A DNA stretch of 64,000 bases from Hepsetus odoe (GCA_017165825.1 CM029367.1:3563224-3627223); one strand, 5' to 3'. Shown: positions 22,201 through 33,790, counted from the first letter of the stretch. Made by a program: numbers and translations. Notes: generated by a model from the letters alone, not told the origin.

Positions 22201-24437
22201 ACTGAGTGCTGCTGTTCCAGTCTGATGTGGAAACCATACTGGGATGCAGCTGATGAGCTTGCCGTTCAGGTAAAGAATATGAAACTTGTGACATGCCTCA
22301 CTGAATCTCCATTGATCTGTAAGTGTCTACTATCTTACATGATGTCCACATTGGCCTCCTTGGTCTTATGAGCCAGGTTGTTGATAGCACAATAGGCAGC
22401 CAGTGCTAGACCTCATTCCTGAAGGCCTTCTAAATCATCTCCTCTGGTCTGGTGACTGGTGCAGTCTGCTAATTGATTATGATGTTAGGAGCATGTCTAG
22501 CAACACTGTTGAGGGACTGCAAAGGAAACACCAGCGTTCAGGTTGTGAGTGGAAGAGGAAAAGTTGTTTAACTAATAGACTGCCTGTCAGAAAGGTGTGT
22601 GTTAATACTGAGCTTGAAGATCATCATGAAGGGGATCATAGTGTTGTGATATAGTTTTTTCAAGGATATCAGGTGGGACAGACCCAGGCTTTCAAAGCAG
22701 TCATGTTTGAAGGTTTGCTTGTATACAGCTTTTTCATAGCAGAAAAGGAATGAACAGAATGCTACAGAATGATTATGCAAAATTGATACTTTGCAACATT
22801 TTGCCTGTCGACCACCCCCATTCATAGCAACCACCTGGAAAACCACAGCGAGTCAGCCTGTCACCAAAGACACTATAGCAACCATACTTTAACATCCAAG
22901 CATCCACAAGTGGCCAAACAACACTTTACACTTTAGCACTATGAGGGAATACCAGACATCCAATATTTTCTTCGCTTCTTAGTTATGTTTGTATTTTTAT
23001 TATTGTTGTCATTTTCTTTGAATCACCTGCATGTGTGTACTTGTTTGGCAGCCTTGCTGAAGGTGAAAGCCAAGAATGGGACGTGTGCAAAAGAAACCCA
23101 ATATGTAAAGACGGCCTGTTTGCCCACCGAGACCTTTCCCGATGGTACTGAATGCACTATTTCTGGCTGGGGAGCCACTCCGGATTGTAAGTTCCACTTT
23201 CGTTTCTGTGAATGTGAGGGACAAAGTACATTTAGCAAAATTGAATTCAAAATTAGACACTAAATTTCACTTGATAAATCTCTTTTGCCAGCACAGTATG
23301 GTTCCAGCCAGCTGCTGGATGCTGAGGTACTGCTGATCTCCCAGGATGTTTGCTCAAGCAGTAAAGTGTATGGGCCAGTCATAGATCAATCCATGTTTTG
23401 TGCTGGTTACCTGGAGGGGGGTGTGGACTCATGTCAGGTAAGGAACTTCTTCATTGGGCTTAAATGAATCGTAGCAACTAAATGCCTTCAGGCATACGAA
23501 CATTGTCAAGATGAACTGCTGCTGTTCAAACCAAGCACCAAAATGGTGAAGGAGATTAATTATGTCACTCGACTTTTGATGGTTACTTCCAGAAGCGTGT
23601 GCCATGGAACAGCTTAAAACATCCCAGACTGGTTTCTTGAACATGACAATGAATTCACTGTACTCAGATGCCCTCTACAGTCATCAGATCACAGTCCATT
23701 AGAGCAACTTTGGATAGAATGGGTGGCCAAGCCCTAGAAATCTGCAGCAACTTAATGAAGCTATCATGTAAACAGTCCTTGAAGAATGTTTGCAGCACCT
23801 TGTTGAATCTATGAAACGATTCTATAACAGGGATCCAACCCAGTACTAGCAAGGTGTATTTAATAAAGTGGCTGTTGAAGTGTACATTATACCCAAGCTA
23901 CACCTGCAATGGCAGAACAATGTAACTGTTCAATGTTGACAGGTATCTTTAACCCACCATAAGAGTTGTTTTTTCTACAATATCAGCTTAAACTGAAATC
24001 AGTGTCAGTGTATAAGTACAGTGCCAGAGAGTACGGTTGGTGGGCAGGGTGACCACTCCATTGCAAAAAAGTTGCAAATGGTGGCAGTTTGGGGTGGAGC
24101 TTCATGTGTCTCGGAGGAAGCATGTGCAGAAAATTGGGGAAAACAAAGAAAAGCAATCATATACACTGATACTACTACAGTTTGGCTCAACTAGATCTGT
24201 CTTGATAGTGCACTCGAGACTTCTTTCAAGCTCTTTATCTCTGTTCCCTGATAGGGCGACTCCGGAGGGCCCTTGACCTGTACGAGAAACCAGACGCACT
24301 ACGTGTACGGCATTGTTAGCTGGGGCGATAACTGCGGAGAGAAGAACAAGCCTGGAGTTTACACCCGCGTCACTCAATATTTGGACTGGATCAATGCAAA
24401 AACAGCTTCTTTACCCACTCTGAAAAGCAGAGTGTAA
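16231..24437 (+). CDS. habp2: hyaluronan-binding protein 2 / factor VII-activating serine protease (13 exons)
   Basis: Secreted trypsin-type plasma protease; the mammalian protein binds hyaluronan and heparin and activates factor VII and pro-urokinase. Exons: 16231-16290, 16382-16622, 16985-17074, 17220-17327, 17659-17775, 18445-18555, 18943-19114, 20089-20183, 20287-20770, 21716-21858, 23052-23186, 23292-23437, 24255-24437. All phases join, giving 694 residues (human is 560). Seen: signal peptide 1-20 with good ATG context (AACCATG); His/Lys/Pro-rich exon 21-100; acidic stretch 101-130; three six-Cys EGF domains (about 131-242); kringle with six Cys (about 247-328); Lys-Pro-Thr repeat linker (about 340-400). 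Cleavage site is R443|IYGG. Triad is His491 (TAGHC), Asp539 (NDIALL), Ser637 (GDSGGP), with Asp631 for Arg/Lys specificity. The three-EGF, one-kringle order separates it from tPA, HGFAC and factor XII. The donor of exon 10 (GTGATC) is weak. The extra length lies in exon 2 and the linker. The gene looks intact. Confidence 0.95.
18765..18850 (-). mobile_element. RTE-like LINE, short 3' fragment in habp2 intron 6
   Basis: The CATTTCTTCTTGTCCTCTGC, CACCTGCATGTCCTCTCGC and CACGTCCATAAACTTCC blocks match the fragments at 8395 and 58022. Only the C-terminal tail region is present. Confidence 0.7.
20880..20945. repeat. short tandem repeat in habp2 intron 9
   Basis: Three imperfect copies of a 24-26 bp unit with core GTTTTCCAGGGGACAGTCC. 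Confidence 0.85.
22140..22560. other. possible decayed retroelement in habp2 intron 10
   Basis: The wording GCCTCCTTGGTCTTATGAGC and CAGGTTGTTGATAGCACAAT is reminiscent of widely dispersed teleost sequence, but I cannot name the family. No coding frame is intact. Confidence 0.25.
23485..23885 (+). mobile_element. Tc1-like transposon relic in habp2 intron 12
   Basis: Same orientation as habp2. Decayed wording of a common teleost Tc1-like transposase gene is visible: TGAACATGACAATGAATTCA, CCATTAGAGCAACTTTGGA, AGCACCTTGTTGAATCTATG and GATCCAACCCAGTACTAGC, followed by the terminal GGTGTATTTAATAAAGTGGC. Frameshifts and a deletion before the C-terminus make it non-functional. The 5' half is absent. 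Confidence 0.75.
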
Positions 24438-25365
24438 TTCCTGGCTTGAGAACGGAGTGAAAAATGACAAGTCATGGAAGTGTGGATTAATGATTTAGCC
24501 TGAAAGCCTTGGACATATCCATGTGTTCCTGAATATCTGTGATCATTTTTTTTAAAGCATTTGTTGCTGAATAGCAAGACTGACAATATGAGTAACTGGG
24601 CTGAAGTTAAATGTGCTTAACTTTGGTATTTTCAAGTAAAACTTGAGCAGAACTTCTGTTTTTGCTTGGTGACTGTTTTCTTTATTTAGAACTAAATATA
24701 TTATTTAGAACTTCTGATATAGATCTGAAGGTTCAGAGCGTAAAAAATAATTTTTAAAGCACTTCTGTAAGGTAAAATTTATAAGGCTGCACTGCATCTA
24801 GATGAGTATTTATCACAATAATTCTCCTTTACTTTTATTCAGAACTTTACCTTTATTCCAAACTCACATTTTCATCAGTTAGCAAAAAAAAAAGTGCAAT
24901 GACAATTTACACCATTTTGGATAAAACGTTCCCTTTCTAAATCCCAAGTTCTACTCAGTTATAAAAAAACTTTCAAATGAGGCATATAATACTTCTACAT
25001 TAATAATACATTTATCTTCAGGAAACAGCTTCAGTGAAGGATAATATTTCAGAGAGATGATTAGCTAAACACAAATGCTACTTTGACAGCTGATAAAAAT
25101 TGTGATATTCTCCTTTAAAACCCCAAAATATGATTAAAGCCATCCACTGTTAAAAGTACTCTGAAATGTTAAATATATAATTTTTACTGGCTTGCAAACT
25201 TGATTGTGCCTCACAGTTTCACTTAAAAGCTTGCAAGCAATCAAGTTAAAATCTAAAGCCCCTGCAATATAAAAATTACAAAAAAAGTTTTATTTCCTAG
25301 CCTAGATTTGAAACCAGACTGGCTGTTCTGTAGTCCTGCAAGATGGCAATCAAGTAAGCATAGGG
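24438..25365. other. convergent intergenic region / habp2 3' UTR
   Basis: AT-rich sequence between two converging genes, which must contain both 3' UTRs. ATTAAA at 25133-25138 is a possible but unproven polyadenylation signal for habp2. Confidence 0.4.
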
Positions 25366-28300
25366 CTAGGACTTTGTGGGAGTGGAGTTACATATTTTTA
25401 TAGGCTGTGAGTTGCTTCCTTGCAGATCATGTCCTGGACACAGAGCCAGATGTAGGCTATCTGTGAATGTCCCAGCACAGAAAGTAAACAGCGGTGTCAT
25501 TGTGTCTTCCCCAAGGAACATCACCAGTCCCACAGGAAAACTGCAAAATATACCAATCCTGTTAAAGCAAGCGCAAACGGGCAGTGGATGGCCTTTGCCG
25601 TCATGCCAGGCTGTGTAGTCTCCGTCAAAAAACTCTACACACCAAGACTCGTCTCTTCGACCCAGCCAGCAGTCCTCCTGGCGGCCCTTGCGGGGGATGG
25701 AGGCGTAAGTGAGGCCCAACTCCCAGTACGCCTTACCCTTCACATCCAGCTCCCAATAATGGCGCCCGGAGTCCCAGCTTTGCAGGCTCAGGACATTGAG
25801 GGTGGTGTCAAAGCGGCCCTTGTGGTCAGATACATCCTGCCATACTTCGGTAAAAGTGGCGCTATCCTGCGCTGGGGAGACGATAAGCTTGGGGTGAGCT
25901 GTGGTTGGGTCCAGGGTCACCTCAGTCAAATCTGAAAAAGAGAAAGCCAACCTGAAGATTTTTCATAGACATCTGGATGTCTCCATGAGTGTAAGCCAAT
26001 GTTTCCCTAAGAATTTAGGTCATACAACCCGTTCTGCATCCTGACACACTTGTTTAGGATGTGGAGGGGGTATACCTGACCTAAAAACTTTAAGGTTCAC
26101 GCACCATACTAGTACAGGCCATTTCACTACTTGGTTACCATCTTAGCTCTGATTTGAAAGGTAGACTTACAACTCTTGAGCAGTCTTTTGGCGATGGGGG
26201 TTTGAGAGCGGATGAACAGCAGCAGGTTGTTGGTTAGGTCCAGTAACTGCTCTGCCTTTACCTCGTCCAGTCTCATGAGGTTGGGATCTGTAACTTTTAG
26301 CAAGTCCGCAACCCTGACAATGAACCAAAGATCAACACTACAAATCATTCCTGCCCTGCATTATTTTAGAGCCATTCTTATTTAGTGGACGGTACGCTCA
26401 TAAACAAAAATAGGTTTCTCTCCATTACTTCAAACAGGACTGCACCAATACTGATACTGTAGACCAGGTACAGAAAGATCAATGTTATGAATGAGAAGAT
26501 GTTAAATGAGCTGAACACAAGCTAAGATTAGATAGAGGTGTCACAAGATGAGTACTTGCATCACATCGTTGCTATGTTAATGCAGAACTTACGCTTGTCA
26601 CTCAAAGTCAGACATGCCTGCCATGGTAATGAACATTAAGGTTTAAGAGGGGGAGCAGCTGTTCATACCTGTCTTCAAGTTCTGTGACCTGTGGGAGAAA
26701 GAGATGGAGAGAGTGAGAGAAAGCTACAGAGCATTTGCACCATGGCCAGTTGTTTGGACATGAAGGATTTTATTATATATGGGTGTACGGGTGAATGAGA
26801 TCATACAGTTTGTTTGCTTTTTTCACAGTGATAATGCTATCCTACAAAATGAGATGGAGATATGGAAAAAAAGAATTTCTTTGGTCTTCAAATAAACCCC
26901 CCCTTTGTTTTGATGGAGCAGTTTAAGCAGCTGGCTGATTGATGGCTGGGATAGGGTGGGTTGTGGGTGGGTTGTTGGCTGGGATAGGGTTGGTTGTGGG
27001 TGGGTTGTTGGCTGGGATAGGGTGGGTTGTGGGTAGGCCTTTGGTTGGGATAGGGTTGGTTGTGGGTTGGTTGCCGGCTGGGATAGGGTGGGTTTGTCGG
27101 TGGGTTGTTGGCCAGGATAGGGTGGGTTGTCGGTGGGTTGTTGGTTGGGATAGGGTTGGTTGTGTGCAGGTTGTTGGTTGGGATAGTGTTGGTTGTGTGC
27201 AGGTTGTTGGTTGGGATAGTGTTGGTTGTGGGCAGGTTGTTGGTTGGGACAGGGTGGGTTGTGGGTGGATTGTTGGTTGCGATAGGGTGGGTCGTGGGTG
27301 TGTTTCTGGCTGTGATAGAGTGGGTTGTGGGTAGGTTGCTGGGTGGGAGAGAGAGGATTGGTTGCTGGTTGGCTGTGTGGAGAGGGTGAGTTGCTGGGTG
27401 GGAGAAGATCAGTTGTTAGGTGGGTGAGGGTAGTTTTCTGGGGTGGATAGAATTAGTTGTGGGTAGGTTGCTAGGTGGGAGAGAGAGTATGGGTTGCTGG
27501 CTGGCTGAGTAGAGAAGGTGGAACAAGAGGTCGCAGGTTCTAATCTTACCTCCAGCATTACCACCATAGGGTTTCTGAGCAAAACCCTTAACCCTAAGTT
27601 GCTCCAGGTGGATTGTCCCTGTAATAAGGAAATGGAAGTCGCACTGGACAAGAGTATCGGCTAAATGCCGTAAAAATGTAAAATGTAAATAACATGCTAG
27701 GTGCGTTGTTGGTTGAGTAACCAGGTAGATTACTGGGTGGGAGAAGGTGGGTTGCTGTGTGGGTGAAGTGAGTTGTTGGATAGAATAGGGCAGGTTGCCT
27801 GATGAACTAGGGAGGTACACTAAAGGGGTAAATAATGGGAGGCAAAATTTCTATTTTGCAAATTTTCTGTGCTTTTCTGTGCTTTCTGTGTTTAATGCAA
27901 CAGAATTGGAAAAAAGTCAAGCCTATTCTGTAGTATGAGAGTTAAGACCGTCCTTAGCTTTTGGGCAAAAGCGTCGGACTAATTGGGAAATCCTGCTCTC
28001 CCAAAAGATTTCTCACTTTTCCAGATAACTTAACCCCAGAACTCAGGATTAACAACTCTGAGTTGAGATTTGGTTTGTTGAAATAGCAGTTTGCACAGCT
28101 GAAAATGAAGTATTACCTTCACCTTTTCTATACGAAAGTAGTAACATACCTTTTAAGCTTATCCTAAAGTCAAGCAATTTTGGCTTATTAAGTCAGCCAT
28201 GATCTGTTTTCGATCTTTCTGAAAACAAGTGATTCTCACCCGGGCTCCAGACTCTGTGTCATTCTTCACTAATTCCTCTCTGAGTTGTAATTCAATATCT

Positions 28301-28945
28301 TTGAGGACCTCACAATTTCTCTCCATTAAGTCATCCAAAGCTTGGACCGTGGCTTTCTCTTCCATCTCCAGCAGAGCAAGAGTGATCCTACAGTCTTCCT
28401 CCAACACCTTCTTCATCTCCTCATACTTCTTGACTATGTTGTCTCGAATTGCAGAGGCCTTTATCTAAAAAGGAAAAATAGGAAAATTCAGTTTGTTTTC
28501 CAGACTGGGCAAAACACACACATATTCCTTATTTAAACAGAAGTACAGAAACATGCAATAAATGCAATTAACCCTTTTGTTCTTCCCTCAAATATGACTT
28601 TGGCTGAAATGGGCCATGATGTAATAAATGTGATAGAAAAAAAAAATGGAGAATAATTCATAAATGAAATGCTTTCACACTTAAGAGTAAGAGTCTTTTC
28701 TGAAAGTGTTAATTTCAGTGACAATTACTGACTTTAATTTCATTTTGCTTGCTGTCCAGTTTCTTCATCCTGTACGCAACAGCCTGCTTTTGTCTGTTCA
28801 GTTGTTCCTGAAAGGTCGTTTTCATCTCCTGTGAGAAAAGCAATCAAATAAATAAATAAATAAATAACAAAACTAAGCAGAGTGAAGATCAATGATGATG
28901 AAGGCTGAACCGTCCGGCACATCTCACCTGACTTTGAGCCTTCAT
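25366..28945 (-). CDS. TRIM-family protein with coiled coil and B30.2 domain, no RING seen
   Basis: Exons read on the - strand: 28945-28928 (start of this exon uncertain), 28828-28733 (96 nt), 28464-28240 (225 nt), 26688-26669 (20 nt), 26313-26171 (143 nt), 25931-25366 (566 nt, stop). All phases join. From the first in-frame ATG at 28945 the product is 355 residues. Residues about 7-160 form a charged coiled coil (MEEKATVQALDDLMERN). About 168-355 form a PRY-SPRY domain with LDPTTAHPKLIVS, YWELDV, LGRRDESWCVEF and PLFTF; the usual LDYE core is LGED. The 96-nt, long coiled-coil, about 20-nt and terminal SPRY exon order is the standard TRIM plan. Family role: ubiquitin ligase or antiviral signalling scaffold, intracellular. 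No RING or B-box exon was found upstream to 35 kb, so it may be RING-less (as in TRIM14 or TRIM16 types), 5' truncated, or simply missing an exon I did not detect. An AG at 28983-28984 would allow the exon to extend further 5'. Confidence 0.75.
26935..27525. repeat. 33-bp G-rich minisatellite in TRIM intron
   Basis: About 14 copies of a 33-bp unit with core GGCTGGGATAGGGTGGGTTG start at 26944, 26977, 27010 and so on, and become irregular after about 27330. Each good unit carries four GGG tracts on the + strand (for example 26948-26967), a canonical G-quadruplex pattern. The 11-codon periodicity gives long artefactual frames. Confidence 0.9.
27526..27693 (+). mobile_element. tRNA-derived SINE, family B, inside the minisatellite
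   Basis: Partial head AGGTCGCAGGTTCTAATC (B-box), then CTTAACCCTAAGTTGCTCCA and an L2-type tail ending TAAATGCCGTAAAAATGT. Minisatellite sequence lies on both sides. Confidence 0.8.
27694..27830. repeat. continuation of the G-rich minisatellite
   Basis: Degenerate units such as GGGTGGGAGAAGGTGGGTTG resume after the SINE. Confidence 0.6.
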
Positions 28946-28982
28946 GATAATCTTCGAAGCTGCAATGTGGGAACCTTCTAAA

Positions 28983-29432
28983 CTACAGCAGCAAACTGCA
29001 GAAGGCAGTTAACTAAACATCAGGACTACACAGACTGAGAAGCAGCAAACATTTGGAAGTGGCTAAAAGTCTAAACTTCACAAACTGCTGGAAGCAGCTA
29101 AATATCTAAACTACACAAACTGTCAGAAATATTTAAACTACATACATCTGAGGAGCGTCTAAACCACACAAACTGTGGGAAGGAGCAAAACCTCTTAACT
29201 GTGCCAACTGAGAAGAAACTAAATGTCTAAACTACACAACCTGAGAAGCACTTACACGTCTGAACTAGAGAAACTATAAGAAGCGTCTAAACTACACAAA
29301 CCGAGACACAGATAAACATCTAAACTACACAAACTATGAGAAATGTCTAAACTATACAAACTGAGACACAGCCAAATGTCTACACTACACAAACCAAGAA
29401 ACAGATAAACATCTAATCTACACAAGCTTATA
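28983..29432. repeat. degenerate minisatellite (CTAAACTACACAAACTGAG)
   Basis: A loosely periodic unit of about 35-46 bp built on TCTAAACTACACAAACTGAG repeats ten or more times. It resumes for about one unit at 29895-29940 after the Tc1 element. Confidence 0.8.
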
Positions 29433-29442
29433 GTACATGCAT

Positions 29443-29891
29443 TACTGTGCAAAAAGTTTAGGTAGGTGTGAAAAAATGCTGCCAATCAATAATTGGTGTG
29501 ACCACCATTTGCCTTCAAAACAGCATCAGTTCTTCTAGGTACACTTGCACACAGTTTTTGAAGGAACTCGGTCGGTAGGTTGTTCCAAACATCTTGGAGA
29601 ACTAACCACAGATCCTCTGTGGATGTAGGCTTCCTCACATCCTTCTGTCTCTTCATGTAATCCAGACACACTGGATGATGTTGAGATCAGGGCTCTGTGG
29701 GGCCAGAAGATCTGATGCTGGTTTGAAGACAAAGGGTAGTAACACCAAATATTGATCTGATTTAGATTTTTCTTTTGTTCGCTCACTTTGCATTTTTTAA
29801 ATTGATCAAAATAAACACCCATTATTTATATTTCTGAAAGCGTTCTGTTTACAGCATTTTTTCCACACCTGCCTAAAACTTTTGCACAGTA
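29443..29891 (-). mobile_element. fold-back Tc1/mariner-like element
   Basis: Terminal inverted repeats TACTGTGCAAAAAGTTTAGG (from 29443) and CCTAAAACTTTTGCACAGTA (to 29891) are bounded by TA. The - strand at 29671-29486 encodes a transposase C-terminus (TEDLWLVLQDVWNNLPTEFL, then RTDAVLKANGGHTNY, stop). The right part carries on the + strand a second copy of the same C-terminal codons (KGSNTKY, stop, near 29736-29759). The element is therefore two 3' ends joined in inverted orientation. It is non-autonomous. Confidence 0.85.
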
Positions 29892-31244
29892 CTTTAGGTA
29901 AAAGTCTAAACTACACTAACTGAGGCACAGGTAAATGGTGAACCTACTCAGGCTGGAGTAGTAGGGTCCTGGTCTTGTTGACAGTGAGGGACAGCGTTGG
30001 CTGGAGGGTCTGTGTGCTTGTGTGCAACGTTAAATCATGTGTTTTCTAGCGGAGGGCCGTCATCATTCACCTTGACCTGTCAACACAGCGTGACATCACT
30101 CAATTCACCCTCCAGCACCTGTGCTCACAGCCCGGCTCTCTGCACTCTGACATTTATAGAGCCGGTATTTGTGGAAGTGGACTCCAGACCAGCTTTCAGC
30201 CGACAGGCAGGCGGAGTGCTGCTTCTCACACACTGCAGTTAAGACCAGCTCGAGATGGTGGATCTCTCTTGAGCTGCTTGTAAGAACACAGGTTCCAGAC
30301 TGGAGCCGACATGCAGTAAACCATACGCTTGCGTCAGCTGCACACCTGATTGAACATAAAAAAATATATAAACAAATGAAAAGAAATAAATCACTGATCA
30401 GCCAAACCAGGTATTGAACAGGAAGTATTAATTATGCTGGGATACCCTGAGGAGAGGTTAGACAAGATTATAAAATAGTGTTTATATGTTTATTACCATT
30501 TAAAAAATACTAAATAACAAAACAACATCAATGACAATAATTATTACAATACATCTTACATAATGAAATAATAACATTTATCACACAAAAACACACACAC
30601 GTATGTACATCTGCTATTGTTAAAGTATATGATTTGTTGTCGTTATTGTTGGTTTTGCTAATAACAACTGCCTTAATAACAACAATAATAATAATATTAA
30701 TATTATTATTAATAATAATAATAAAATCAATAACAATAATAATGATGAGGACAACAACAATAATAAAATCACTAGCAATTACGATAACATTAATAATAAT
30801 AATAATAGTGATTTATTATTGTTGTTATTGTTATTATTATTATTATTACTACTACTTCTACTCTTGTATTATTATGTGACTTTCACAAAGATAAACATTT
30901 TAATGGGGCAGAAATGTGTTTTATAGTGTGGTTACAGTTTCCGAATTCAGTTTGGAGCAGAAGGGTTGTATTGGTTATAAAGTCCAGGCAGCTCTTTCCA
31001 CTAGATGGGAGCAGAGCACCAAGGTTTTACATGAATGTGAAGCAGAGTCCTGCATAAAAGAGCAGCAGTGCTTTGGTGAAATCTCCCACAGGGATGAATA
31101 AAGGACAATAACAGCGGCTTAGATTAAAACGCTGTTAGTGAAAACAAACATTTTTACAACATGCAAAAGAAAAGTCTGCTGAAAGTGCTTTATTGCAGTT
31201 TTAACTTCTACACAGATACACAATATATTCTACATACAGTACTG
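29892..31244. other. intergenic, no gene recognised
   Basis: One last minisatellite unit at the left, then unremarkable sequence. An AT-rich trinucleotide zone lies at 30630-30880. I looked here for the missing RING/B-box exon of the TRIM gene and saw no Cys/His pattern. Confidence 0.4.
30630..30880. repeat. AAT/ATT-rich low-complexity tract
   Basis: Irregular (AAT)n, (ATT)n and (ACA)n runs. Confidence 0.9.
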
Positions 31245-31424
31245 AAAGTGAAAGTGACTATTCTTGTCATTGTGAAACACGGCACAGCACACAGTGCTTT
31301 TCACCCACACACACTGTGCAGCAGGGGGCAGCTATTGAAAGCGTCTGGGGAGCAGTGATGGGAATGGTACCTTTCTCAAGGATACATCCTACTGGGCAAA
31401 CTCCCTAAACACTAGGCCACCACA
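31245..31424 (-). mobile_element. tRNA-derived SINE, family A
   Basis: The + strand shows GAAAGTGAAAGTGACTATTC, CACTGTGCAGCAGGGGGCAG, GGGGAGCAGTGATGGG and CACTAGGCCACC. The middle of the head region is deleted. Confidence 0.85.
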
Positions 31425-31435
31425 TCACATTTCTG

Positions 31436-31696
31436 GAATCATCTGCACCTGTTTCTTCACTGCTTCTTGTCTTAAGTTAGACACTTTGTTCTGCTTGAAG
31501 GTTCAGACGTAGATCACTGTGTGGATTAACCAACACAGAACTATCAAACTGCTCAGGTACAGAGACTGGACTGAAAATGAGAGACAACAACACTGTCCTT
31601 CAGGAAGATCTGGAGAACTGCTCAGGTACAGAGACTGGACTGAAAATGAGAGACAACAACACTGTCCTTCTGGAAGATCTGGAGAACTGCTCCTCA
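31436..31696 (+). repeat. 69-bp repeat module, tandem dimer (copy R2)
   Basis: Units start at 31554 and 31623 and are nearly identical to those at 13562 and 51226. The preceding 110 bp (TCATCTGCACCTGTTTCTTC through TGTGTGGATTAACC) match the flank of copy R3, so the mobile unit is larger than the dimer. Confidence 0.9.
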
Positions 31697-32308
31697 ACAA
31701 TACACACAAAAAAATGTCTTACCCTTCTGAAGTTAAATTTGAATATAGGAGGCTTAGTTATTAAAGACGTCTACTGTATGTCATGCCATAAAACTCACAT
31801 ATACTCCCTGACAGTCCTCTGACCTCATGGTGTCCCTTTGTCCTCAACTTGCTCCCTGCAAAACAATAAACTGGCTTTGCTTACGCTCTAATCAGTGCAA
31901 GACCAATCACATTTTTGGCTTTGGGGAGTTTAGGAAAGATCCTAAGATCACTGTGATCCATAATCACCCTTTGTGCAATAATTTCCTGGAGGAAAACAGG
32001 CCCCTGCCCCGCTCATGTCCACCATTAGGCAGCGAGAGCATGACCGTACCTTTACCTCTGCGGTGGACTCCCACTAAACCACTGTCTATTAAACGGTTCA
32101 AACCAAATCCCAGCCGTCGGACATTAATAAGTGAATATTTTCTCCAATATTTTAACCTTGTTATCCAATATCCTGCTCTGTATTCACCTGGGTTCCCTCA
32201 GAGCGCTGAAGTCATGCAGGCAGACAGATGAGCCTGAGCTTTAAGGCTCTGTGTGGTTTCATGAAGAGGAGGTCCAGCACACACTCTTCATCACAAAGAC
32301 TTCATCTC

Positions 32309-32346
<38 letters not shown>

Positions 32347-32543
32347 CAAATATAGCCCAGATTCAAACTGTTATACTGAAAACTCAACACATGGCCAATG
32401 CAGTAACAGTATTGTTTACTATTATTATTTTTTTTACAAATATTTTATTCTTTAAAACATTACAAAAGCATTAGGAGTGTATTATTTTATATATAATATT
32501 CACAGTTGTACAAATAAATTACATGTAATTTTAGTTATCAACT

Positions 32544-32574
<31 letters not shown>

Positions 32575-33599
32575 TAACAACAATAACTAAATGCTTTGTA
32601 TTATTATTATTATTATTAGTTGTGCTATAATACAAATATTTAGTTATATAAAAATATAATAACAGGTTATTGTTATTTTTAAAATTATAACAGCATTGGG
32701 AGTGTAATGTTTTATTATAATTTTATTTATTATTCTATTATTCACAGTTAATGTGTTCAAACAGTTTAAAATCAAACTAGATGTTATTATAATTTTAATA
32801 ATAATAATGATAATAATAATAATTTTTTAAAAATGCTTAAGTATAAAATGTAATTATTAATATGTATGTCAGTATGAATGAAATCAAAACTGTGGAGTCC
32901 AGCTATCAGGTTCTTCATTTGGAGTCCCACAGGTCTGTAAGTGTGTGGAAGTGTCTCTGTGTGAAACCCAGGTAACATTATTTTAGGGTAAGAAGGTCCA
33001 AAAACTCACCTCAGTGTCAGGAGACACTGTGACCTTATCTCCTGTGTTGGTTTGCAGTGGGCATTACTGTTTGGTCTAGTCTTGCAGTAGGAACACCTGT
33101 CAGTGCCAGGCTTACAGACTTTCACTTCATGAAATATGTATGGATGGTGTGTAACAGTGCAGGGTGAGGCTAAACAGGGAATGACCCTTTGGAGGCCTCC
33201 CAGAACATGCCTTTTAGCGTAACAAGATAAAAGAGCAGCCCCTGGGTGTCATCACACACACTTTTAGACGAACGGTATAGTCCAGCTTTGGCTCAGAGGG
33301 TGAGGAACTGTGGAGAAACCCATCAGTGGCTGATAAAAGAGCAGCACCAGGGCTTCTTCAGTGGCTTCTATACCCATTAAGGCAGTTGTGCCTTTAAGTC
33401 TGCTGTATGTAAATGACCTTTGTTGTGATTGGTGGCCGTATTCAAAAAGCAGTCCTGTCCTAGGACTTAACTGTGAAAGGACTAGGCTAAACCTCCGGCT
33501 GACATACTGTATGTGAATGTATTGTTGTGACATAACGAAGGTCAGACCTTTCATTTTGCAGATTATTTTCCACATAAGAAAGGTGATGAATTGTGAGTG
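31697..33599. other. intergenic with AT-rich microsatellites
   Basis: No exon supported. Contains a CA run at 32310-32345 and ATA/AAT-rich tracts at about 32530-32840. Confidence 0.45.
32310..32345. repeat. (CA)n microsatellite
   Basis: About 18 uninterrupted CA dinucleotides. Confidence 0.95.
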
Positions 33600-33790
33600 A
33601 ACTGGAACCCTGGAAAGGTTGCCAGATCCATTACAGGGAAACACATGTCACATGTATTGGGATCGCCAATCCACCACGTGTGTACTGCGGGAGGGAACAG
33701 ACACAAAAAGAACACCACACCAAAAGAACCCATGCTGCCATGGAGGGGAATCAAACCCAGAACCTTCTCTGTGAGGAATTGCCTTATTTA
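33600..33790. repeat. dispersed repeat, family C
   Basis: CCTGGAAAGGTTGCCAGATC, GCGGGAGGGAACAGACACAA and GGGAATCAAACCCAGAACC with TTCTCTGTGAGG parallel the copy at 48065. Confidence 0.6.

Noticed and set aside
26939..27389. Long + strand frames with 11-residue GIGWVVG-type repeats that look like a membrane or structural protein
   Set aside because: They are translations of the 33-bp minisatellite (33 = 11 codons, so several frames stay open) and lie antisense in an intron of the TRIM gene.
29486..29822. Possible small host gene encoded on the - strand
   Set aside because: The protein is a Tc1 transposase C-terminus lying between terminal inverted repeats, so it is a mobile-element relic.
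28983..29945. CRISPR-like array, because of evenly recurring short repeats
   Set aside because: Repeats are imperfect, spacing varies, spacers are themselves repeats, and the genome is vertebrate. It is a degenerate minisatellite.
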